Shown here: positions 50,501 to 62,500 of the stretch, piece by piece
Layout: every line of letters starts with the position of its first letter
Numbering within the stretch: the first letter of the stretch is position 1
Origin: Dromaius novaehollandiae
Lineage: Eukaryota; Chordata; Aves; Casuariiformes; Dromaiidae
DNA: 64,000 nt
Direction: 5' to 3'
NCBI RefSeq assembly: GCF_036370855.1
Contig: NC_088099.1
Coordinates: 23,031,501-23,095,500 of the forward strand
Program-made: the position numbers and the translations under genes
Notes under the pieces: generated by a model
Databases searched by the model: none
What the model saw: only the letters and a program-made list of their open reading frames with translations
Told to the model about the DNA's origin: nothing

Positions 50501-53500
50501 ATTTTAAAGTAGCCCAATTCAATCCAATTAAATTTTAATTTTTTTATCTACTTAGTTCTTGATATAAAGACCAGCATTTAAGTATATATCAGCAGACCAC
50601 TCAGCACAGTGAATTATAAAAAGAAAATCATCTTAATTGCAATAGTTAGATTCAAGTTCTTACCATCAGGTTTTTTGCAAACAGAGAAGTAACTTTCATT
50701 ACAAGATCCTGTCTTCCAGGCTCCTGCAATGTCTAGATAGACACAACCTATTTTCTGCTTTGGTTCCCCTTCAGCCCACTTAGTATACTTCATTCTCCAG
50801 TTATCAATCCATTCATAGCGCCCGTCGGTCTAAGCACAGAATAAATAAGAATGATTAAACTGTAAGCATTAACCATTGCTTTGTGGGTCAAAGTCTTCCT
50901 GTCTAGCAGCTTATGCCAGAAGTTTTCATTTAGAAATCAGTAACAAATGCAAATGGACCAAACTTTTAAATTTATGTTGTGACCGGCAGCTGTTCATTGA
51001 GAAATACAGCGGGGCGACAAATACTTTTCAGCAAAAGCAAAAGCAAAGTAAGTGCTATTGAATACATTTTGGACTTGACAAAACTGTTAAATAAAACTTG
51101 GAAATAAAAATTTCACTAAATATAGTTTGTAGGAGTGAATATCTGATGCTTAATTTTTATACTATCTAATTTTCTTCAAGTTTCAAGAAGTGCAGATTAT
51201 TTTAACTTAAAGTGCACTTAAAACGGAATATTCTCCCACCACAGTTTATGAACTCAATGGATCATCCTGTTGGTTAGGTTTGAGGAATTTTTTTTTTTTT
51301 TGGAAGATGTGTTTTACATTCATTCATTTGTATTTCTTTCATGTGCTTAGTCAAATGAAGGGAATGCAAGATAAGTGCCTGTGCCAAGAAGAAATATTTG
51401 GAAAGTATCAAAATATCAGAGAGTAGGGAGAGGGGAAACAAATAATATATTTTAAAAAACGAAGTAAACAAACTAACTGCTTGGCTACATATCCTCAGAA
51501 TATGCCAAGAGTCATTTCCCACAACACTTTATTCTATTTCTGAAAATCAGGTATTGTTATGCCCTTTGTTTAGAATAAATGATTTCCACTGTGCCTCTTA
51601 AGACAGAAGAATTTTATCCCAGAATGCTAGCCTAAAATGTCTTGTATGGAAGTGCACAGAGTAAAATGTCACAGAGAATAAGGTAAAATATATACAATTT
51701 AATCAGAGTAATGGAAGAGTATATACCCCTATCTGTAAAAACTGATAGTATATACAAGCACTTAGAACCAAGATGTAAACTAATAAGCTAACAATAAAGA
51801 GATAATAAGGCTTTCTAGTTCCTGATTTGTCCATAACAGAAGCAGTATCATTTTCAACTGGTTTGATGTTCTTACCACATTACTGTTAAGACCAATCCAT
51901 ATCGGCACTCCATACTTTAATATCTTTAGCCACAGGAACGAATGGCTGTAGGGGTCTAAGATACTGGAAAGGTCAAATTGATCACGTCTGCAGTTTTTTC
52001 GTGCATCCTCCCATTTCATTTTGGTTTGAATGAACAAATAACTATTGTTACCGTAACGGATAACACTGGATGGGGCTGTACTTGTAGAAGGGAGAAACTC
52101 AGAGTCTATAAAATAAAGGAGGAAGAAAGGCTTATGTCATACAGTTATTCAAAAGGGTTTCCCATTTGACTGCAGTAGCAAACAGGATAAAACAACCTGC
52201 CTCTTTTCTTCATCTCATATTCCCTGACTTTTGACCAGCATAGGTTAGATATGTTATTCTTTAAGATAGCATCAGTAGCAGAAATCAATTACAGAGCTGT
52301 GGAAAGGAAAAGAGCTGCTTAAAGCAGCCTTTGACAAGGCGAAAAGGAACATTCTGCATAATCTTCTAGGCTAGTATTACTGAAATGAACTGAGATTAGA
52401 GTAGGTCACAATTTTTTTAATGAAACACTTTTCCACCAAAACAAATGTTTGACATAGACCATGTTGTTTTCAAAGAATTTTTTTTTGTCAAATGTATTTC
52501 TCAGAGATAGAGGAAAAGATCTCTGCAGTAGACCAGCTCTTAGAAGTCAATCTGATATTTAATTGCAGGTTTTCACTGATTTTAAATTTTGTTTTCTAGG
52601 TGAATTGGCTCAAGTTCAGTGCGGATGAGCTACATTCGCACTCCAAACAGTTTACGCTACATGTATAACGCAGTGTTTTCCAGAATGTTTTGAAAGCCAA
52701 TGTATTCAGAAACTGATTAGAAAAAAAATGACTTGACGAAATGACAGAGCAAATATCAGGGCAAGAGTCCTACTAAAGGCAGAGTTACAGACACAAATTC
52801 CAGCCCGGAAGTTAGTAATATGACAGCTACTGGGAAGGGTCAGCTGAGGATAGCCTCTCTAGCTGGACCTTTGGTTTGACACATCTGACCCTTGTGTTCC
52901 TGCCTGAAAAAAAAATTGTGGATATATCTTTATTGGAAGTGAAATGATGCTGAAATCCAGAACTTAACACGCAGGCAAAAACCTGAATATACATTAGGTC
53001 TGACTGTGTTTTAATTGAAAAGACAAGTACCTGCATTAATTTGGCATATATAACCTCTGCTGTTATCACAACTCTCATCAGCCCACTTCCCTGCTTCTTT
53101 AACAGGATTGTTTCTCATGACAACACAATCAGCCTAGGAGGAAAAAGGTACAAGATCAGTTAGGTATAACTAGAGAAAGCAAATAAGAAACTTTTGTCAC
53201 CCTTTCACATCTTCAGACACAAGTAATACTGCAGTTTTACTCTCATATCCTTCTAAGATTTAGTAGCTCCAATTTTATGATGCTGAGGTTCTACTCCTCT
53301 TGGGCTTTGCAAACTTCTTAATGTTGCGCTGTCTTGCACAACATCACGGTGGATAGGAAGACCAGAGAAATGCTGGTATCCTCCCATTTCCAGGAATACA
53401 GAATGGAGAGAAGAAAAGACACAGACACTTTAAAGAAAAGTAAAGCAGCTACTGCAGAAAACACTGATTAACTTTGCCCTAGGAAAAAACCCTCATGCCA

Positions 53501-56500
53501 TGACTTGACAATCAATGCACAATTCAACAGTTCTGACATCTCACTCTCCTCTCGAAATTTATTCTTGCAAGCTGTAATATTATACACAGCAAAATTAGAT
53601 CTGCTCCTTCCCAAAGGCAGCCATTGATCTGCGGGTGCCAACCTTACGGTGACATTTCAACCTCTCTGAGATGGACATGTTGGACAGAACCTATGTGACC
53701 ACACATTAAACGAACACTGACTAATGCAAAATGCTGTATGTCTACATATTTTTTTTTGAAATGAAGTATCCATATTTATCTTATTCTGTTTACATATTTA
53801 TTTTGGCTGTCCAGGAGGAGATGCACAGAGAAACATTTCATTTGCCAGTGAAATGCATTAAGATTTAAATCTTTCTAACTGAACAGTTGCATAGAATTGT
53901 GCATTAACCCTGACAACTTGTTTTTTGTTGAGGTTAAGTATATTTAAAAATAAATCTGAAATTTATAAATCAGAGACTTTTAAAGTTTTCAGAGAAGACT
54001 TTATATAAACCCTTTTCATAAAGAGGGAAAAATATATATTTTTCCTCCCAAAAATAACATTTTAAACATGCTGTTTCTGATTAACTGCAAATTTTCCCAA
54101 TTTTTCTCTCTCAATAAGGGACAAGAAGCTCAGCGATGCTACTTTCAAAAAGAGGAAAAGTACCATGTACACAAAAATAAGTGTTTTTTCAGTGGAAATT
54201 GTACTCAGTGTAAACACAGTGAGTCCTGTAATGTGTTGTAGTTCCATAGCACAGCACCATCTAAGCATGTGCCATCAGAGATCAGTTTGTATGACAGAGA
54301 AATAGGGGAAGTGAATTTTTTTTTTCAGAAAAACTGAATGGCTGGCTTTTTATAGAAGTAACATGTTCTTTTTGCAAATGTGACTGACAACATATCCATG
54401 TGTTTGCATGTAAGATATGGCTGTTTGATGGTAATGTTTGTCCGCAAGTGCCGCTTGCAACCTATATGCCAACCGAGAAACCCCCTAAATTCAGGGACAA
54501 CTGCAGTCACAAGAATAGGAAGATGTGCTCATTCAGTGCATTTTTGCAGCAAATGCCATAAGGCAGGAGTCCCACGGTCGTCTTCTTTACCAGAGCTTAC
54601 GAGAGAAGGCAGGATGAACACCGATGCAGTGCAGCCTTCATGTACACAGAGAACTGAAATCTGAAACCAATGTTTGTATGAGCACACTTCAGATGCTGTA
54701 GCTAGCCAGTACAGCAACTTCCCAAGGGCTGAATGCCCTTCGGTCTACTCGGGTTTATACCTGGCATGCATAAAAAGGTTTGTAATCAACAATTTTCTCA
54801 GTGCAATACGTAACCCCAGGCAAAGCTGTTTTTAAATTCTGCAGATCTGAAAGCAGTAAATGCAGTAGTACCATGTCTCAAATCCCAGCAAATGCCTAAA
54901 CGCATTCTAAATGCAAACTGTAGTGAACACTGTGTGACTTCTATTCACCTGGCCATCATATGAGTATAAATCCATATGTCCTGATGGGAAGCCTTTGGCC
55001 CAGTTTGTAAAGTAAACTCCCTTTCCATCTGTCCAAAGGAACCTCAGTTCATGATTTATATCATTTAATCCAATCCATGTATCAGTCATAAAATCCTTCA
55101 TATGAAAGGTGAGGAAAGCTAGAGTGAAAAAAGAGAAGAAATAGTTTTAATGAAGAACACCTGAACCCAGCTGTCTGGCCTCACTGAGCCTGCTGATAAA
55201 TCCAGACCTGGACTAGGTTGAATTATATACTTTTCTGAAGGACGGAACACTTCACTGTTGACAACATAAGCAGAGACACTAAAGTTATTTATTTCACAAC
55301 TAAAGGTAAGATAAAAAGCAGGTGAGTTTTGAGTTTAATGAACAGGAAACTAGATATACAACTTCTCCTTTGTTCAAAATACCTCAGCTAATCACCTAAC
55401 TTGGTACTGGGATGAATCCCAAAAGCATGAGAGGAATGCAATCTCTCAAGACATTTTTTGAATCCTAGTCTCACAAATGACTCATAAATATCCAGTTTTG
55501 TAATTTGCATAAATTTTTGATTATCTCAGCAGACCAGTTACCTTGCAGTGGCATCATACAGAAAACACAGCGGAGCACCAACCAATTCTTTTACAGAATT
55601 ACAAGAGTTTTTCCTCTCTCCCTGGAATACCTGGGCAATTGCCTGCACTGTCTCAGCAAGGAGCAGAATGCAGACGAGACATGCTTAAAATGATCCTCAG
55701 CAGAACTATTCATCAAAAGCAAATCAGTTACCACAGTTGCGCACAGTAAGGAAGGTGGTTTAGGCTAGTGTATCTTAGCTCACACATAGAGCAGCTAGGT
55801 CAGCTGGCAATCAACAACCCACTAAGCCACAGTATATCAAGCACTGTGATAAAATGAACATATCATGGCTTTTACCAACTGCTACAGTAATAGCTATGAC
55901 CTTACCCTTCTTCTCTACAAACGACAGCTGTTTCTTCTGTCTGCTCTATCACCTGTTCACCTTCCTTTGGTCTTTTAAAATGAATGCAACCTACCCTTCC
56001 AGGAACAAAACCTGTAGATTTCTTTGTCAAATGTTAGCATTGTTCTTCCAGAAACCGTTACAGGAATTCAAGCCTTTCCTTACATACCTGCATCACCAGG
56101 AATAACAATAGTTGTGTGCTAGTAGTTCTATACCCATTTCTCTGTTACCTGAAATTCAAGCCCTGTGCATGAACCACCTGAAATCTGTACTGTAGAAATC
56201 AGGTCAGGCAAGAATTTATCTATGTTTAAAAAGTGAAGGTTTGATTCTTCATCTCCTCACATGCAGAAAACATAGATAGCGCAAAGTTCATGTCAGCAGT
56301 CTGAATTCAAAGCAGTTAATTATTGGAGTACAACACTGATTTGTTTCATTATGGTTGATTTTTCTCTATGCTCTTTTGAGTTCACAAACAGTACATGTTG
56401 TGCAGCATCCATTTCTCAACAACATAGTATAAAACAGCATTGCTAAAAAAAGGGCGTTGTTAACATCTATAAAAATCTTCCTCAAATTTTAATTTGAACA

Positions 56501-59500
56501 TATCCCATATTTATTCAAACACAGGGTAATTTCCGTCTGCCCATCTACCCCAGTCAGTGACGCAGCTCTGGTGATCATTACAATAAGCTCTTCCAGTGAA
56601 GAAAATGGTACATCTACATGCTGAGTTATAGGTAGGGGTATGAGCCATAAAACCTCTGTCCCAAATTGCCCAGATACAGCAAGTTCTCGACCCCAAAGTT
56701 ACTGTGCTTGATTGAGATAATACAGAAAGCTATGCAGTGAGTTAATGCCACCTAGTGAAAATACATCACTTAAAATTGAACTTGCTCTGTCCAGCTGACA
56801 TCATTCGTAGGCAGAAAAAGCACTACTCTGATTAACAAGACAATATACCTGTACATATAATTTACATATACTTATATATACACATATGCATACATATATA
56901 TGTATGCACAAACATGTGTGTGCATTACATATGCATATATACATACACGTGTGTGTATATACACACATACATACACATACACGTGCATACATACATACAC
57001 ACACACACACATATAAGTCTAAGCCTACATTAGAGTTTGGTAGATTCAGGTGCAGACTTCACTAGAAATTTCTAAATATTATATGTTTGGGGACAAAAAT
57101 CAGATGTGCAGTCATTATTCAAATGATGTCCTTATGCAAATATAACGGCCATCCTGTTAAGATTAAATGTTGCTACAGAATCTAATTGCTACAGAACCAT
57201 ACGTAGTACCTTGCACTTGTTCATTAGGGATAGTAGCCAAGTTTCCTCCTAAATTCATGCAAGCTGTTCGTGCAGCATGCCAAGTGACACGTTGATCTTC
57301 TGTAAATCCAAATATTTTGTAACACTGAAACAAGAACAAATTCCCCAAATATTATCTTTACTCCAATACCTCTTACAGATCAAAATACACTGCTTTAAGC
57401 AAAGCAGAATGGAGAAAGAACAGTAAAACAGCACATTCATCTAAAAAAAACACACTCAGCTTAAAAGGGCTTTTTGTGCTCATCCATTTTCTATGTAAAA
57501 TTAAAGCTGTCAAGAAAAAAATGTTTTCTTCAGCAAGACACATACTAGCTTTGATGTGAAATCTCTAAAAAATAAGCAAAACCTGACTTTTTGTAGACAG
57601 TCAACTAACATTGGCAAATTACACATTACCGATACTAGTCTGCCTGTTTTTTTTTTATTTGACTCTACAATTTTTAAAGTCAAGGAAGACAAAACCTATT
57701 CAGTGCTGGATGAACATTAGGGTTTGGTTAAAATACATCAAGATCAATACACCAATACTTCACAAACCCCATCTAACCCTTTAGGAAATGCATATCAAAA
57801 GATTTGAAGAGATGACTAGAGAATGATTTTCACAAACTGCAGGTGGATAGGCTCATACACCACTTCATTAGAAGTGTTTAAAAAAAAGATCACTTTTCCT
57901 GCAAAATAGTGTACAGACAAACAAACAAAAGCTTGCAGACCTCAACCAGCCCTCTGGAAAGCAAAAATTACTCTAATAAGAAACAATAATGTAAAATAAT
58001 TCCTTTGCTTTCTATCTAATACTTCTCCAAGCATGCAATATGCTATGTATTTGTTACAGTACCTTATTCTGAAAGGAAAGCCAAGTTGGATGACATCCTC
58101 CTGGAGCTGAAAATGTTGTTGGAGGAGCAGTTGAATTAATGGAACTGTTGTGCCTTTCACATATGTAGGGATTTGGATAACCACAGTTTATATCATTCCA
58201 AAATCCTGAATGCAAGATAAATAGGGAACTGTATGACACTATATCCAGTGCTGATTAGACGGAAATCAATTTCAGTTATTGTTGCACAATGATCAAATGA
58301 ATATCAAATCCTCAGTGTCTCTTAGTTTATGGATCATTTTATATCAGCAACTATGATAACTGTGCCACTTTATACCTGGTGTAATTATGGAATATTAAAA
58401 GCAGTGTACTATTTAAATCAGGTATTAGAAATTTCATTTTTATAGTAGCACATTAGACCAATTTAATAAAAAATATAAAAGAGCTGTATAGCAGTCACAA
58501 GCACAGGCCTCTACCAGACCTTCTCCATGCTACATTTAAGATAAACACAAGAGTACAAAACTATGAAGTCCTGAATATAATATCACATTCCTCTGCTACA
58601 AGTTTATAAAAGAACAAGAAAAAGGTGAAGAGGTGCCTCTCAGAAAAAAAGTTGTGACACAAACACACAAATAACAAAATTCAGAAACAAACATATAAAA
58701 CTTACCTAAATTCCTATACATGACTACACAGTTTTCATCATTATTTGCAAAGTTAGGTTCATGTGGTGCCCATGCCAAATAATTCACTGGAGTCCCATCC
58801 ATCCAGCTGGAGAGAAAACCCAACATAAGCCATCTTTAACATACAAATAGAAGTGCTTTCATATCACAAAAAGTCATTTGGCAAGATGTTTAATATGCCC
58901 ATTCACAGGTTAAGGTGTACAAGGTTTTTGGACCAGTTCTAACTGAGAGGTATCCACAATACATGAATTAATTGAGAAAATATCTTTTTCCTCTTTTATT
59001 TTAAAACTTTGATATTAATGGAATGAATGCATTACCCCATAAAACTGAGACATATGCAATGTTTTCTATTGCAGATGCACGGAAACCAGTAATTTACCTG
59101 AGAGTGTGATTATTGCCAGAAAATATAGAGTATCTCTGGTAACTACCCTTCTAAGGATGGGAAAAACAAAGAACATAGTATCCATGTAATCATGAACATT
59201 TGTGTGGAGTAACAGGTACTTAGCTCATTGCACTAAACTTACTTTCTTTGCAAAGGCACAAGATACGTGTTGAAGTTATGTTTACGCTGGATTTATGCAA
59301 CATGCTGAAGCTTTTGCAGCTGATAGGACAATATTCAAAATAATCTTTCAGGCCAACATGAAAGCCAGACACCATTTCAGCATGAGAGAATCCAGATGCT
59401 CATCATTTCCCCCAAGTCATATATTCCCAGTGGTGATTACAGCCATAAGAGATTTTAGTCATAATACTGGCAAAACGCTTGACCATTCACCCACACACAG

Positions 59501-62500
59501 GGAAAATTGTGACGGCACGACAAACCACCTAGAAGGCAATCACTCTGACAATGTGCTTTACCATAAGGTAAAATCTGAACACTGAAAAAGCTGTACATCT
59601 GTGTAGATTAAACTACAGAGAACAAAATCATAGCCAAGCAACCAAACATTTATTAGGAGACACATTCCTATTGGACTGCAAGGGACAGAAGGGCCTAGGT
59701 TCACCCTACATGACTTCATGCACATATGCAAGGCACTTCACCTAAAAGCATATTCATCTTAGGGTTCCCACAAAAACAATGGAATGGGAGAGACACCTCT
59801 TCTTTGGAAGGTGATTTGGCCCAGCTAATATTTTAATCATCCTCTGAAGGGGCATCTTTTTCACCATAGACTATAAGAAGAACCAAGAATTACTAGGCAT
59901 CTATCCAGGCACTTCAAGACCCAAACAGAAGTGAAATGAAGCCATGCCTAAATAAACATCACATGCAAAAATTAATTTATAGTGCTGCATAATGACATTC
60001 AGAAAAGCTTGCAGAAAACCTGCTTATCCTCACCAAGCATCTTAAGTTATAAAATGGCGGCAGTTATCTTTGCTCTACAAAAAGAAAATAGGAGTTTTGT
60101 TGCTAACCTGCAGTTGCATTTTCCCTTTAAATACAGTCTGTTCCCAACAGATTGTAAGGAGGGAAAAGAAGAATGTTTTTATGTACCAAAAATCTTACAT
60201 ATTTTGAGTGGGGGCATCTATTTGTATTTTAAATATAAATCAGAGAATAAAAGAAATTATAATTTTTTATAAAAGTTCAAATACATTATCTCCATTGTAA
60301 TTTTGCTGCCAGCTTTGGGTGAAAACTACTAAGGAAACATGCGGTATTCCTCTTGGAACTTCTAGACATGCAGCTAAATTAACATGGAATTAAACCACTT
60401 GAAAATACAACCATGTTTAAATCACGATTCAAACCTGGCTATGTACTGTGAAGCTCCAGGCCCTTTCAAGTTAAGTTACTCTGTGCTACAAGCTACAAAA
60501 TCTTAAAACAGTAAAGTAGAACTTTCCAAATCTAACAGACCTGATGTCAACTTCCGAAAAGTTAAAAAACAATAAAGCTAATGTTTTAATACTGCTAAAG
60601 AGTAAGTCCAATTTTAAGGTTTATCAATCTACTCTAGCTTCCAGTGATGTCAATGAGGAATGCCATTTACTGTGAAAGGAGTTGGTTTTCTATTAATAAA
60701 GAAATTCAACCAATATCAACAGGGAATGCTTTTTTAACTCTTTATATTAGCTATACTTTATTGGAATATGAACAAGGCAGACAACAGCTCAGGGCAAAAT
60801 AGAAATCAAGCTTCTTTCCTGCTATAATAAAATACAAAATAACAGTATTATTAGTGCGATGAGAATCCTGAGCAACAGATGTGATTCAAAAAAATTTGGA
60901 TTAAATATTAGGATGAAGTGTGTAAAGTAGTAAAGATACTACAGAATACATTCTTACAACCTTACTTCATAATCAAAAATGTTAAGCATGAAATTTTAGT
61001 CCCAGAGAAGTTGAAGGAAAAACATTTTCATTTGCTTTGAGACACCACAATTTCACTCAAGTACTTCGTTGTGTTTGCTCTGCTCATTGGATTTATTCTT
61101 GATTTTAAAGCACAATGTAAGCTTGATGACTCTAGGTGACCTACCTTGTCCGTTGATCAACACTCAGTTGTAAACCAATGAAATATGCATCCTCTTTGCC
61201 ACTTTTCAAGATCTAGAATGTAAAAGTTAAAATTTTATACATTTCCTCTTTTTATAACAGAAATGTAATCTGTAAATAGTGAATAATCTGCTGCTGAGTC
61301 ACATAGGACGTGAAATGTTATATTCTTTAGCTACAAAGCTAAATTTTAAAGTCAGTCCTCAGTCAGGCTTCACTGCTGGCCAAAAAGTGTGGTTACTACA
61401 TCCCAATTTCTTACAGTCTTATTTGAAAGCCACTGCAATCAGCATCTCTTGCACAGTCTCTGCAGCTGACATCACCTGAGAAATGTCCTGCAAGGGCAAA
61501 GCCCCCCTACAATCTGGATGTCAATTAATGCAAGACTTTCATGTTATCTCACTGCCACTCTTCAGCCAGCTCAGGAAAAGTTCTTTGTAGTTCAAATCTG
61601 ACCTTTAAACACACTCCTGATTTAAAAGAAACCAGCCTTCAAGAGAGTATAAACAGTGAACTAGCCCCAGTCACCTAGGAAACAATCCTCTAAAAGCTCT
61701 TTCTCGTGGCACAATCCATGCCTCATGTTCTTTTTACCTCATATTATATGCCATAGGCAGAAAGAGGCAAAGCTGTGATTTTGGAAACTATCAGATCAAA
61801 AAAAGGCTGCTAGGTAGACCACGTGAGTGTTGCACGTAAGCTAGTATCTGTTTTGATCCATACCTTATGATATCTTGAGTTTATCTGTTGATGCTGTAGC
61901 ACCTTTACTTGCAGCTAGCTCAGCCTACCTTATAGAATCAGAGTAGCTCAAGAGAATAACACTTTTTGCTAAAGTGAAGCCACAGATCAATTAAAATTAC
62001 ACACTAGGTTTATGTTAACTGCATTAGCAGTTGTATACAGATGTAATGTGGTGTGACTGCCATGTTGAGTAAGTTAAAAGCAGATAATGCTTTCTTTTTT
62101 TAATTCTTACTGTGCTTGTTACTATACAAAATACCAAACCAAAACTGTCCCTGTCTCAGCTATGAAAAGATCCAAAAAAGACTTGATTTGGCCTTCATAT
62201 TAATCTGGCTTACTGCTACTGCTGTTTCAGTAACTTCACTGTCATAAAACTAGCAGGGAGAACATGAGGATGAAAAAGATATGTGCCCATGCTCATGTAT
62301 TCTGGATGATTTATTCCATAGCATTAAAGATTTTTCTTACATATCGCCAGAGGAATTTTCTTTCACTTTCACTCTCAATGACAGCAAGGTCTCCAAAGTT
62401 CTTCTTGCAGAACTCCCGACCTTCTTCCATAGGAACACTTTCTGTGCTGAAGTAATAATGTTTGTCTTCATGTATAATCCATCCATCCTCAGTCGTCTTA

